A stretch of DNA of 64,000 bases from Chitinophagaceae bacterium (GCA_947455215.1 CANGNA010000009.1:1-64000), one strand, 5' to 3'. Counted from the first letter of the stretch, positions 35,467-43,922 are shown. A program made the numbers and translations. Notes: generated from the sequence alone by a model not told the origin.

Positions 35467-35913
35467 ATGCAACTGCATAATTTAAAGCCTGCCGAAGGTT
35501 CGGTAAAGAAAGTAAAACGTATTGGTCGTGGTGAAGGTAGTGGCCATGGTGGCACATCTACTCGTGGTAACAAGGGTCAGCAGGGCCGTACTGGTTACCA
35601 GGCTAAGAAAGGTCACGAAGGTGGCCAGATGCCTATCCAGCGCCGTATGCCTAAGCGTGGTTTCAAAAACCCGTTCCGTGTTGACTATAAGGTGTTCAAC
35701 CTCGGTCAGATCGACTTCTTTATTGAGAAATATAACATCACTGAGTTCACTCCTGAGGTGTTGTACATCAACGGTCTCATCAACCGTACCGATATGATCA
35801 AGATCCTCGGTAATGGTGAAGTTAAGGCTAACATTACTTTCAAAGTAAGCAAGATCAGCGCTAAAGCAAAAGAAGCTCTGCTCGCAGCAGGTGCCACTGT
35901 AGAGTTGATATAA
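35467..35913 (+). CDS. rplO: 50S ribosomal protein L15
   Basis: 148 aa. LHNLKPAEGSVKKVKRIGRGEGSGHGGTSTRGNKGQQGRTGY at the start, the Gly-rich extension typical of L15, then MPIQRRMPKRGFKNPFRV. A terminator-like hairpin separates it from secY. Confidence 0.98.
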   Translation: MQLHNLKPAEGSVKKVKRIGRGEGSGHGGTSTRGNKGQQGRTGYQAKKGHEGGQMPIQRRMPKRGFKNPFRVDYKVFNLGQIDFFIEKYNITEFTPEVLYINGLINRTDMIKILGNGEVKANITFKVSKISAKAKEALLAAGATVELI

Positions 35914-35927
35914 ATAACATTTAAACT

Positions 35928-35959
35928 AAGGCGCATTTTTGGATAAGTGCGCCTTTTTT
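35928..35959 (+). terminator. Terminator-like hairpin between rplO and secY
   Basis: An 8-bp stem AAGGCGCA/TGCGCCTT (35928-35935 with 35948-35955), 12-nt loop, then further T. It would reduce read-through from the ribosomal genes into secY, 40 nt downstream. Confidence 0.65.
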
Positions 35960-35998
35960 CGTTTATTCGCATTTCATTTTTGATTAACAATAGTTACT

Positions 35999-37390
35999 GT
36001 GAAGAAATTAGTAGATAAGCTTAAGAATATCTGGAGTATTGACGAGCTTCGCAAACGTATAGTCTATACCATTTTGTTGGTATTGGTATATCGTATTGGC
36101 TGCCTGATCACGCTCCCGGGTATCAACCCTACGATGATCGACGAGTCAGGTAATGCTGGTGGTGGACTCTTAGGTATACTCAATATGTTCGCTGGTGGCG
36201 CCTTCAACAGGGCCTCTATTTTTGCATTGGGTGTTATGCCGTACATCTCCGCGTCTATCTTTATGCAACTTGCCGGTATCGTTATACCCCAGGTAGCTAA
36301 GATGCAGCGCGAAGACAGCGGCCGCCGCAAGATCAACCAATGGACACGTTACCTCACAGTTGGTGTTACAGCGCTCCAGGCAAGTGCTTACGTTACTTAT
36401 CTGCTCAACACCCAGCCTTATGCTGGTGCTATAGCTGCTAACTACAGCGGTTTTGTTTTCTGGTTGTCTACTGTTGTTATTCTTACTGCAGGTACATTGT
36501 TCGTAATGTGGATGGGCGAAAAGATCACTGATCGTGGTATTGGTAACGGTACGTCCCTCATCATCATGGTAGGTATCCTTGCTCGTTTCCCTAATGCTAT
36601 TGCCCAGGAATTTACCGACAAAACTGCAAGTGGTGCAGGTGCAGGTGGTTTACTTGTATTGCTTATCGAAATAGCTGTGTTCATCGCTGTTGTAGTTGGT
36701 CTTATCCTTCTTACACAGGGTGTTCGTAAGATACCGCTGAACTACGCCCGTCGTATCATTGGTAGCTCAAACGCTGCTAACGAAGTAAGTGGCAGCCGCG
36801 ACTTCATTCCGCTGAAAGTTAACTCTGCAGGTGTTATGCCTATCATCTTTGCCCAGGCAATGATGTTCATACCTACTGTGTTCCGTGGTTATGCAACCAG
36901 CGAAACTGCTTCAGGTTTCATCAACGCACTGTCTGATAACCACTCCCTGTGGTACAACCTCATCTACTCTGTAATGGTGATCGCCTTTACCTATTTCTAC
37001 ACGGCGTTGATCTTCAACCCAACAGAAATGGCCGATAACCTGAAACGTAACAACAGCTTCATACCGGGTGTTAAGCCGGGCGAAGACACTGCTAACTACA
37101 TCGCTACTATCATGGACCGTATCACTCTTCCGGGTGCTGTGTTCCTGGCGGTTGCAGGTATACTACCTGGTATAGCTTCAGCAGTAGGTGTTACCAGCGG
37201 TTTTTCTTATTTCTTCGGTGGTACTTCAATGCTCATAGGCGTAGGTGTTATCCTTGATACACTTCAGCAGGTAGAAAGCTATTTGCTGATGAACCACTAC
37301 GACGGTCTGATGAAGACCGGCCGTATCACTGGTCGTAATACGATCGGTAATACATCGGCTCCATCTTCAGCAAAAGGTATATCTGCCTAA
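35999..37390 (+). CDS. secY: Protein translocase subunit SecY
   Basis: The 463-aa channel of the Sec translocon, ten membrane helices. GTG start. Features: plug region after helix 1 (ITLPGINPTMI), helix 2 region ALGVMPYISASIFMQL, cytosolic loop RKIPLNYARRI (SecA/ribosome contact), and FNPTEMADNLKRNNSFIPGVKPG in the large C5 loop. Normal length for Bacteroidota. Followed by a strong terminator. Confidence 0.97.
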   Translation: MKKLVDKLKNIWSIDELRKRIVYTILLVLVYRIGCLITLPGINPTMIDESGNAGGGLLGILNMFAGGAFNRASIFALGVMPYISASIFMQLAGIVIPQVAKMQREDSGRRKINQWTRYLTVGVTALQASAYVTYLLNTQPYAGAIAANYSGFVFWLSTVVILTAGTLFVMWMGEKITDRGIGNGTSLIIMVGILARFPNAIAQEFTDKTASGAGAGGLLVLLIEIAVFIAVVVGLILLTQGVRKIPLNYARRIIGSSNAANEVSGSRDFIPLKVNSAGVMPIIFAQAMMFIPTVFRGYATSETASGFINALSDNHSLWYNLIYSVMVIAFTYFYTALIFNPTEMADNLKRNNSFIPGVKPGEDTANYIATIMDRITLPGAVFLAVAGILPGIASAVGVTSGFSYFFGGTSMLIGVGVILDTLQQVESYLLMNHYDGLMKTGRITGRNTIGNTSAPSSAKGISA

Positions 37391-37402
37391 TAAATAATTT
37401 TG

Positions 37403-37440
37403 TCTGCTATGGTATTTAGTTACCATAGCAGATTTTTTTT
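37403..37440 (+). terminator. Intrinsic terminator after secY
   Basis: Perfect 12-bp stem (37403-37414 with 37421-37432), 6-nt loop, then eight T. It closes the S10-spc-secY transcript before map. Confidence 0.92.
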
Positions 37441-37461
37441 ACTATTTTATATTTTAAATTA

Positions 37462-38283
37462 ATGGTATATATCAGGAGTAATGAGGAGATCGAGATCATC
37501 CGCAAAAGTGCTCTAATGGTTTCTGCCACCTTAACAGAGGTGGCTAAATTTTTAAAGCCGGGTATCACTACACTGTCTATCGATAAGATGGCGGAAGCAT
37601 TTATTAGGGATAACGGCGGTGTGCCATCCTTTAAAGGATACGGTGGCTTTCCTTACTCGCTCTGTATATCTGTAAACGAAGTGGTGGTACACGGCATGCC
37701 GGGTAGCCATGTGTTGAAGGATGGTGATATCATATCGGTAGACTGCGGCGTATTCATGAACAACTACCATGGCGATTCCGCCTACACATTTGCTGTAGGA
37801 GAGGTTAAACCTGAGGTGCTTAAACTGTTGCGCGATACCAAAGAGTCGTTGTACAGGGGCATTGCCCAGGCGCATGATGGCAACCGAATTGGGGATATAT
37901 CCTTCGCTGTGGAGGATTTTACAGCTCGTCAGAATGGCTATGGTGTAGTGCGTGAGCTGGTAGGGCATGGCGTAGGCCGTAAGCTGCATGAAGATCCGCA
38001 GGTGCCAAATTTTGGTCGTAAGGGTGATGGTAAGAAGATACGCGCAGGCCAGGTTTTGGCTATAGAACCAATGATCAATCTTGGAGTAAAAGAAGTATAT
38101 ACACTCAGCGATAAGTGGACAGTAGTGACAAAAGATGGGAAACCTTCTGCCCACTTTGAGCATACTACGGCGGTACGCAAAGATAAAGGCGAGCCACTAT
38201 CAAGTTTTGCTCCTATAGAGGCCGCAGAAAAGGCCAATGCTGAACTGAACTCAGCACATTACGAAGCTGCAATGGCGCACTAA
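37462..38283 (+). CDS. map: Methionine aminopeptidase type I
   Basis: 273 aa. Removes the initiator Met from nascent proteins. Metal ligands lie in the expected blocks: VVVHGMPG (substrate His), VDCGVFMNNYHGDSAYTF (two Asp), VGHGVGRKLHEDPQVPNFG (His), and LAIEPMIN plus AHFEHTTAV (two Glu). The first 60 residues include FKGYGGFPYSLCISVNE. It follows secY as in many phyla, but infA and the alpha-operon genes that normally come next are absent. Confidence 0.96.
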   Translation: MVYIRSNEEIEIIRKSALMVSATLTEVAKFLKPGITTLSIDKMAEAFIRDNGGVPSFKGYGGFPYSLCISVNEVVVHGMPGSHVLKDGDIISVDCGVFMNNYHGDSAYTFAVGEVKPEVLKLLRDTKESLYRGIAQAHDGNRIGDISFAVEDFTARQNGYGVVRELVGHGVGRKLHEDPQVPNFGRKGDGKKIRAGQVLAIEPMINLGVKEVYTLSDKWTVVTKDGKPSAHFEHTTAVRKDKGEPLSSFAPIEAAEKANAELNSAHYEAAMAH

Positions 38284-38333
38284 AATTATTTGAAATTGTA
38301 TAAACCGTTATCTCGGCAGAGGTAGCCGTTTAT

Positions 38334-38555
38334 TTATGCACTCAAGCGTCGGTCTCTCCGTAGTGCGTTGACTAATAGCGCCATCGCTGAAGCACCAATA
38401 GCTAACGCAGTAACTATATACGGTTTCTCGGTTGTGGTAGTATTAACACCCATAAGTATGGTGGCCAGGCTGGCTATCAATAATACCACACCTGTAAGTG
38501 TAGATAGAAATACGCTGTTGTCTATTGGTTTTCTTGGCTCCATGGCATTTATCAT
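38334..38555 (-). CDS. Small two-TM membrane protein, unknown
   Basis: 73 aa (an internal ATG gives 69). Two hydrophobic helices (FLSTLTGVVLLIASLATILMGV and PYIVTALAIGASAMALLVNAL) joined by a short polar turn, ending with RRDRR, which predicts a cytoplasmic C-terminus. No family recognised. An opposite-strand frame over the same bases is less protein-like. It lies 113 nt downstream of the DUF983 gene on the same strand. Confidence 0.5.
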   Translation of the reverse strand: MINAMEPRKPIDNSVFLSTLTGVVLLIASLATILMGVNTTTTEKPYIVTALAIGASAMALLVNALRRDRRLSA

Positions 38556-38668
38556 TTTGTTGCTTTTTGACGTAAAAATACCATGCCCGTTTAATCAGGA
38601 TAAGTATTGATCGGTAAATAGCTTTGTTAAAAAGGTAAGTGCCGTTTTCTCGCAGTTGGGTGTGGGTG

Positions 38669-39091
38669 TTAAAACATGTTCTTATCCGCGCCTGAGCCTA
38701 CATACATATAGAGGTACGTCATTCGCGACATCCGCATCAACCATGGCTGTAACAGCGTAACAACCAATATGCTTGATACAAGGTACCATTCAACGCTGTT
38801 GTTCTCGTACCAGTTTTCGTTAGGGTTCTTTTTCAGATATAGATAGAGAGGGCAATACCACACAATATTCAGTAGGAATACCAGCATCGTAAGGGCATAG
38901 TTCATACCGGCCCCGTTGTTTTTTTCAGAGATCAGTTTTTGCTCGCATACGGGGCAGTGTTCTTTTAACTCTGTTATCTGCCCGAGTGGGAATATACTCT
39001 TATTCTTAAACACAAAACCTTTCCTGCAATTAGGGCATTTCATACCCAGTAATCCGGCCACTGCCGATGGTTTTTTGCCTGTGTTTTCCAT
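38669..39091 (-). CDS. DUF983 family membrane protein
   Basis: 140 aa from the ATG at 39091; the longer open frame upstream is Ser-rich shadow. Near the N-terminus MKCPNCRKGFVF and later EHCPVCEQKL form a two-CxxC zinc ribbon, followed by two membrane helices (YALTMLVFLLNIVWYCPLYLYL and WYLVSSILVVTLLQPWLMRMSRM). This is the DUF983 plan. Role unknown. A TAnnTTTG box lies 6 nt before the ATG, so the mRNA may be leaderless. Confidence 0.78.
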   Translation of the reverse strand: MENTGKKPSAVAGLLGMKCPNCRKGFVFKNKSIFPLGQITELKEHCPVCEQKLISEKNNGAGMNYALTMLVFLLNIVWYCPLYLYLKKNPNENWYENNSVEWYLVSSILVVTLLQPWLMRMSRMTYLYMYVGSGADKNMF

Positions 39092-39096
39092 GGTTG

Positions 39097-39104
39097 CAAA
39101 AATA
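39097..39104 (-). promoter_or_regulatory. -7 box almost adjoining the DUF983 start
   Basis: On the minus strand TATTTTTG, ending 5 bases before the ATG at 39091. If used, transcription would start at or within a few bases of the start codon. Confidence 0.5.
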
Positions 39105-39164
39105 CCAATATTATTTAAGCTATTGATGGCATCATTTTCTTGCAATTCCGTTGAAACTAAAAGA

Positions 39165-39389
39165 ATGGCTATGTTTGAAAATAAGGATACCGAAGAGGCA
39201 TTGAATGGTAAATACAGTAATGCTACAGACCGTTCGGGGAACGATAAGAATGAAGAAAAAGAGGATGCTACTGATGCAGAGGAAAAGGAACAACAGGCCG
39301 AAGACCACGCGTTCAAAAAAGAACTTGATACCAACTTTCCACTGTCCGGCGGAGGAACAGATCCATTTTTTACTAATGAAGAAGCATAA
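39165..39389 (+). CDS. Small acidic protein, unknown
   Basis: 74 aa, very rich in Glu/Asp/Lys in the middle (NDKNEEKEDATDAEEKEQQAEDHAFKKEL), likely disordered, with a C-terminal TNFPLSGGGTDPFFTNEEA. Divergent from the DUF983 gene and ended by a palindromic terminator. A second ATG at 39171 is possible. No family recognised; the composition and terminator support a real gene. Confidence 0.5.
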   Translation: MAMFENKDTEEALNGKYSNATDRSGNDKNEEKEDATDAEEKEQQAEDHAFKKELDTNFPLSGGGTDPFFTNEEA

Positions 39390-39414
39390 AAAAGCGGGCT
39401 AGCCCGCTTTTCTC
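39390..39414. terminator. Bidirectional terminator
   Basis: A 22-bp perfect palindrome (39390-39411) with A-tract left and T-tract right, between convergent genes ending at 39389 and 39415. Confidence 0.8.
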
Positions 39415-40230
39415 TTAAAATATATTGAACAAAAGATGCTCTACCCGAACCAGTAGTCCATTTGGAGCCGTTCGCTGCATCGTGCTATATAACTCTTGCC
39501 TGTAGCCAATGTCTATCCGCGTCTGGCTGTTGAATATGAACTGTACCGATGGTGCGATATCAATAAAACGCTTTCCATTCTGCGGCAGCAGCTGGCTCAT
39601 CGCCTCGACCATTACATTGATATTGGTTTGTTTATATCCTTTATAATGCACAGGATAGAATAGATGCCCCGACGAGAAATTGAAGTTCAAAGCCTTATCT
39701 GCAAGGTTGGCAGGTAGTTCATTGCCGCCGTAGTTATTATAGTCATGCTCGTAGTAAGCAGTGAGCGATAATGCTGTTTTATGCAGTAACTGCGTGCTTA
39801 TCAATCCCAGTTGATAGCCGGTATTGTGGGCATTGGTTTGTATCTCCTCCTGGTGTATATCGCTGTTGTTCATACTGCCGCGGGCAAAAACAGCCATACG
39901 GAAATGGTGATACATTTTGTCGTGCGTATAAATGCGATACTTGGCATACAGTCCACCACCTTCCGCCTTCAGACTCTGTGTCCTGTTGCTGATGAACGCC
40001 TCGGCATGTAGCATCAGGTTGTGATTAACACCAACCATTATTTCCGGCAGCAAGTGGTAATTGATATTGTTGGTGCCGGTCTCGCCCATTATCCAGTTAG
40101 TAATACGTATGCCGGCCGAACGGGCAGGCATATTACTGGCGGGTTCGTTATACACAAACAGTTCCTGCGCCTGGCCGTGTACCGACAGCAATGCCAGCAG
40201 AGCGACACCTGCTATTTTACATCGTAACAT
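39415..40230 (-). CDS. Outer-membrane beta-barrel protein in metal cluster
   Basis: 271 aa with a signal peptide (1 to about 22, ending GQAQ). The body alternates residues as in a small beta-barrel with strand ends rich in Tyr/His, and finishes LLVRVEHLLFNIF with terminal Phe, as required for BAM insertion. No named family. It overlaps the HMA protein gene upstream by 14 nt, so it is co-transcribed with the copper cluster and may move metal or act as a surface component. Confidence 0.6.
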   Translation of the reverse strand: MLRCKIAGVALLALLSVHGQAQELFVYNEPASNMPARSAGIRITNWIMGETGTNNINYHLLPEIMVGVNHNLMLHAEAFISNRTQSLKAEGGGLYAKYRIYTHDKMYHHFRMAVFARGSMNNSDIHQEEIQTNAHNTGYQLGLISTQLLHKTALSLTAYYEHDYNNYGGNELPANLADKALNFNFSSGHLFYPVHYKGYKQTNINVMVEAMSQLLPQNGKRFIDIAPSVQFIFNSQTRIDIGYRQELYSTMQRTAPNGLLVRVEHLLFNIF

Positions 40231-40756
40231 GGTATACTCGTTTTGCGGCGCCTTTACCTCCCGGGCAGCAACTGCCCATTACGCCCGTTTCGAAACATGC
40301 CATGCTGGTGAATTTTTTATACTTCTTATGTTCCGCGGAGGTAACATAGTTCTTGTCTATCAGGCGCACTGTTTTATCTCCCTGTAGTGTTTGTTTGGTC
40401 ACATTCAGGAAATGAAAAGTATTGCCATCCACGGTTACATGCGCATCATTAAACACCTCAGCATTGTTGAACGTCATAGTTACCTGCAGATCTGCTACTG
40501 CAAATCCTGCATCGGTTACCGCTTTTTTAACGTCATCCAATATTATCTTTTCGCCTTCTTTGAATTGTAGTGTGTAGGTCGATTTTTCTACATCTACATC
40601 TATGTTCTTGATGAATGCTATTTTAGACAGCGACTTGAAGATGGCTTTACTGCACATACTGCACGTAAGGCCACTGGCCGTAAGCGTGGCCGATTTTATT
40701 TGTGCCATAGCTGTTGCGCTGAGCAATAGCATGGCTACTACCATTATCTTTTTCAT
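40217..40756 (-). CDS. Exported HMA-domain protein with Cys-rich C-terminus
   Basis: 179 aa from the ATG at 40756. Signal peptide (MKKIMVVAMLLLSATAMA), then a heavy-metal-associated domain with GLTCSMCSKAIFKSL (CxxC site) and FKEGEKIILDDVKKAVTDAGF. The second half has no CxxC but ends with FETGVMGSCCPGGKGAAKR, adding Cys. A periplasmic copper-binding chaperone is the natural reading. Overlaps the next gene by 14 nt. Confidence 0.72.
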   Translation of the reverse strand: MKKIMVVAMLLLSATAMAQIKSATLTASGLTCSMCSKAIFKSLSKIAFIKNIDVDVEKSTYTLQFKEGEKIILDDVKKAVTDAGFAVADLQVTMTFNNAEVFNDAHVTVDGNTFHFLNVTKQTLQGDKTVRLIDKNYVTSAEHKKYKKFTSMACFETGVMGSCCPGGKGAAKRVYHVTM

Positions 40757-40815
40757 TGGTATCAATATTGTTGAAATACCGGGGCAAAATATTTCGCCCC
40801 GGTATGGTGAGTCAA

Positions 40816-41154
40816 TTATTTTGCGCGCTTGTTGTCGTACTGGCAGCAGCTGTGCAGATTCTTGTAGGCTTTCATGTCGCCTGTATACTTCTCGGTGTCG
40901 TAGCCGCTGGCTGCTACGCTCTTCTGTATGGCGTCGTTGCTGGTTTTGGCATCGTCGTAGGTTACTACCAGCACTTTAGTGTCTTCGTCCCATTTGGCTT
41001 CAGTAGCGCCTGCTTTTTTAGCAGCCTTTTCTATTGTCTTCTCGCACTGGCCGCAATTGCCCGATACCTTGATGTTTTCTGTCTTAGATGCTGCAAATGA
41101 AGAGATACCTGCACACATGAATATAGCAGTAGCTATTGCTTTAATAGTTGTCAT
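40816..41154 (-). CDS. Exported HMA-domain (CopZ-like) metallochaperone
   Basis: 112 aa: signal peptide (1 to about 22), HMA domain with VSGNCGQCEKTIEKAAKKAGATEAKWDEDTKVLVVTYD, where the usual MxCxxC is GNCGQC, and a tail ending HSCCQYDNKRAK. Secreted CopZ-like proteins bind Cu(I). It stands 59 nt upstream of the longer HMA protein gene on the same strand. Confidence 0.75.
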   Translation of the reverse strand: MTTIKAIATAIFMCAGISSFAASKTENIKVSGNCGQCEKTIEKAAKKAGATEAKWDEDTKVLVVTYDDAKTSNDAIQKSVAASGYDTEKYTGDMKAYKNLHSCCQYDNKRAK

Positions 41155-41260
41155 TTTGTTACTGTTTTTTTGTTGATTGAAATATGATACGTTGCGGAAA
41201 GCTCCGCCAAATTATGGCGCTATACGCCGGGGGTAATACAAGGCATAAGCCTTATGGGTA

Positions 41261-41656
41261 TCATATGCGCAGATTGCGGAAGAGAATATAAATAGGACAA
41301 CCCGGTAACTCATCTGGTGGAGCGTGGGCTGAATAGGTGAGTGATACAGGCTCTGCATAAATGCAGGGTTGTTGATCGTAGTAGTGGGGCTGTGGTGGCA
41401 CAATGGCAACAAAATGGGTATGCCCGGTATTGTTGTTCACCGCATGGTGTTCCGCTGTTTTTATCACTTTGTGCTCATCGTGGCAGCAACCCTTGCTCTT
41501 GCTTTTATGCATGCCACATTTGCGGCACAGGTCATCGCTCTTATGCACGAAATTAGCACCCATATTGCGCCCCATACAGTAGTGGAATTCTACCGTAGCG
41601 CCCATGGCGCTGGCCATGTACAAGATGCTTAATATGGTTACTAAAAAACGTTTCAC
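41261..41656 (-). CDS. HYC_CC_PP family protein
   Basis: 131 aa with GTG start and signal peptide (1-20). The three marks that name the family are all visible: HYC (residues 25-27), CC (57-58, in KGCCHDE), PP (113-114, in APPDELP). Two further Cys (C44, C47), His pairs and a Cys in PGCP suggest metal binding. The family is typically found beside copA-like and cation-efflux genes in Bacteroidota; its function is undescribed. A promoter box touches its start. Confidence 0.75.
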   Translation of the reverse strand: MKRFLVTILSILYMASAMGATVEFHYCMGRNMGANFVHKSDDLCRKCGMHKSKSKGCCHDEHKVIKTAEHHAVNNNTGHTHFVAIVPPQPHYYDQQPCIYAEPVSLTYSAHAPPDELPGCPIYILFRNLRI

Positions 41657-41661
41657 TATTG

Positions 41662-41669
41662 CAAAGGTA
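41662..41669 (-). promoter_or_regulatory. -7 box adjoining the HYC_CC_PP start
   Basis: TACCTTTG on the minus strand, 5 bases before the GTG start codon. Transcription would begin at or near the start codon. Confidence 0.55.
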
Positions 41670-41702
41670 ACAGATGTATCTATAAAAATATCCTAATCCT
41701 TA

Positions 41703-43922
41703 TCAGTCAAGGTGTTTCCATTTCAGTCGCAGGCTATTGGTCACCACGCTTACCGAACTCATGGCCATGGCCGCACCCGCTATCATGGGATTCAGCATAA
41801 AGCCGTTCACGGGGTACAGCGCACCTGCGGCAATCGGTATGGCGATCACATTGTAGAAAAATGCCCAGAACAGATTTTGTTTGATGGTGGCCACCGTTGC
41901 TGCCGACAGCTGTATCGCCTTAGGTATCTGCCTCAGGTCCGACGACATCAGCGTGATCTTGGCTACGTCCATGGCTATATCAGTGCCTTTGCCCATTGCT
42001 ATGCTGGCATCTGCCTGTGCAAGTGCCTGGCTATCGTTGATGCCATCACCTACCATGGCTACTATATGCCCGCCCGACTGCAGCGATTTGATGAATTCAG
42101 ATTTGTCGTTAGGCGATAGTTCGGCCTTGTAACTGGTTATCCCCGCATCAGCAGCTATGGTATATGCTGTTCGTTCACTATCGCCGGTCAGCATGTGTGT
42201 TTTGATGCCCATTATCTGCAGGTGCTGCACAGCCGTATACGACGATAGTTTTATTTTGTCTGATATAGCAATAGCTGCCAGTGCCCCAAATGGATTAGCT
42301 ATCCAGATGACTATGTTGGAACGCTCTGACCATTGCGCTGCCTGGTCTATGAGCGTCGTCGGCACAGGAATATTCATAGAGTCCAACAGCTTCCTGCTGC
42401 CGATAAAGTAAATGGTGCCATTGTTGATGGCAGTAATGCCACTGCCCGTAATACTACTGAAAGAATTGATCTCGGCACGGGCCATGCCCAGCTCTTTGAA
42501 GAACGATGTTACTGCTGTTGCCAGCGGATGCTCCGATAACAACTCCATGCTGTAGATGACAGACGATAGTGTGTCCTTATTCACATCCGCAGCCCATGCT
42601 ATGTCTATCACCTCCGGTGTGCCCTCGGTCAGCGTGCCTGTCTTGTCGAAGATGATGTCGGTTACCTTGTGTAGTGTCTCCAGGCTCTCTGCATCCTTTA
42701 CCAGTATGCCGTTCTCCGCACCCTTACCCACACCGGTTATAATGGCCGTAGGGGTTGCCAGCCCCAATGCGCACGGACAGGCAATGATGAGGACGGTTAT
42801 TACAGATAGCAGGCCATGAGCTACACCATCCTCGCCGCCATATGCTACCCACAGGCCATAAGTGATAGCCGATATCAGAATGATGACAGGGACAAAAATA
42901 CCTGCTATCTTATCTGCCAGTTGCTGTATGGTCGCTTTACTGCCTTGCGCTTCCTGTACTTTTTTTATGATCTGTGCCAGTAGTGTGTCCGCACCTACCT
43001 TCTCGGCCCGAAACTGAAAGCTGCCCTTCTGGTTAATGGTGCCGGCAAATACCTTGGCGCCCTCTCGTTTTTCAACAGCCAGCGGTTCGCCACTTATCAT
43101 GCTTTCATCTACGTACGAATGTCCATTCACCACCACGCCATCTACTGCTACACGGTCGCCCGGCTTTACTACTATTATATCGCCCGCCTGCACCTCGTGC
43201 AGCATTACTATTTCTTCTTCCCCGGCTGCGTTCACCCGGAACATAGATTTAGGTTGCAGCCCCATCAGCTTCTTTATGGCCGATGAGGTATTGGTCCTGG
43301 CCTTATCTTCCAGCAGTTTGCCAAGGAGAATGAAAGATATCACCACGGCCGACGCCTCGAAGTAAACGGGCGCCTCCAACCCGCGGCTGGTAAAGTACTG
43401 GGGATATAAAGTGTTGTATACGGAAAAGATATAAGCAATACCTGTGCTCAGTGCCACCAGTGTATCCATATTGGCGGAGAAATGCGATAGTTGCTTCCAC
43501 GCACCTACAAAGAACCGGCCGCCAAATAATACGATGACCGGCGTGGCCAATGCCCACATAATATAATTGGCATAAGGCAGGTGCATGCCCGCCATGGCAA
43601 TGACTACCAGCGGAGCGCTGAAAAGGAGCGAAAGGGTAGTGCTGATGACCAGCCTGCGGTAAGCTTTTTTGTTGATGGTCTCAATATCCTCGGCAGTTAC
43701 ATGCTCATCGGCAATAATGCCATAGCCTATACCTTCAATAACCTGTTGTATGTGTGGCAGGTTAGCCTCGGCAGGATCGTAATCCAGCAGCGCCTGTGCA
43801 TTGGCATAGTTCACCGCTGCACTTTTAATGCCCTTCTGGCCCTTCAGTACATTTTCTACCGTCCTGGCGCAAGAGGCGCAGGTCATACCAGTTACCGGGA
43901 ATGTCTTCTTTATCGTTTTCAT
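41703..43922 (-). CDS. copA: Copper-translocating P1B-type ATPase
   Basis: 739 aa from the ATG at 43922. One N-terminal HMA domain (GMTCASC, Cys15 and Cys18), eight membrane helices, SGEP actuator motif (MISGEPLAVEK), CPC metal site in ACPCALGLATP (about residue 380), phosphorylation DKTGTLTEG (about 425), SEHPLATA, and GDGINDSQALAQADASIAMG. CPC plus the HP motif identify a P1B-1 type Cu(I) exporter; Ag(I) is usually carried too. First gene of the minus-strand metal cluster; no operator recognised. Confidence 0.93.
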   Translation of the reverse strand: MKTIKKTFPVTGMTCASCARTVENVLKGQKGIKSAAVNYANAQALLDYDPAEANLPHIQQVIEGIGYGIIADEHVTAEDIETINKKAYRRLVISTTLSLLFSAPLVVIAMAGMHLPYANYIMWALATPVIVLFGGRFFVGAWKQLSHFSANMDTLVALSTGIAYIFSVYNTLYPQYFTSRGLEAPVYFEASAVVISFILLGKLLEDKARTNTSSAIKKLMGLQPKSMFRVNAAGEEEIVMLHEVQAGDIIVVKPGDRVAVDGVVVNGHSYVDESMISGEPLAVEKREGAKVFAGTINQKGSFQFRAEKVGADTLLAQIIKKVQEAQGSKATIQQLADKIAGIFVPVIILISAITYGLWVAYGGEDGVAHGLLSVITVLIIACPCALGLATPTAIITGVGKGAENGILVKDAESLETLHKVTDIIFDKTGTLTEGTPEVIDIAWAADVNKDTLSSVIYSMELLSEHPLATAVTSFFKELGMARAEINSFSSITGSGITAINNGTIYFIGSRKLLDSMNIPVPTTLIDQAAQWSERSNIVIWIANPFGALAAIAISDKIKLSSYTAVQHLQIMGIKTHMLTGDSERTAYTIAADAGITSYKAELSPNDKSEFIKSLQSGGHIVAMVGDGINDSQALAQADASIAMGKGTDIAMDVAKITLMSSDLRQIPKAIQLSAATVATIKQNLFWAFFYNVIAIPIAAGALYPVNGFMLNPMIAGAAMAMSSVSVVTNSLRLKWKHLD

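Noticed and set aside
38368-38610. 80-codon plus-strand hydrophobic frame
   Set aside because: It mirrors the minus-strand small membrane protein, which has better charge placement and start.
40756-43922. CRISPR or phage defence system near the metal cluster
   Set aside because: No direct-repeat array, Cas, nuclease or restriction genes were seen; the genes are metal-related.
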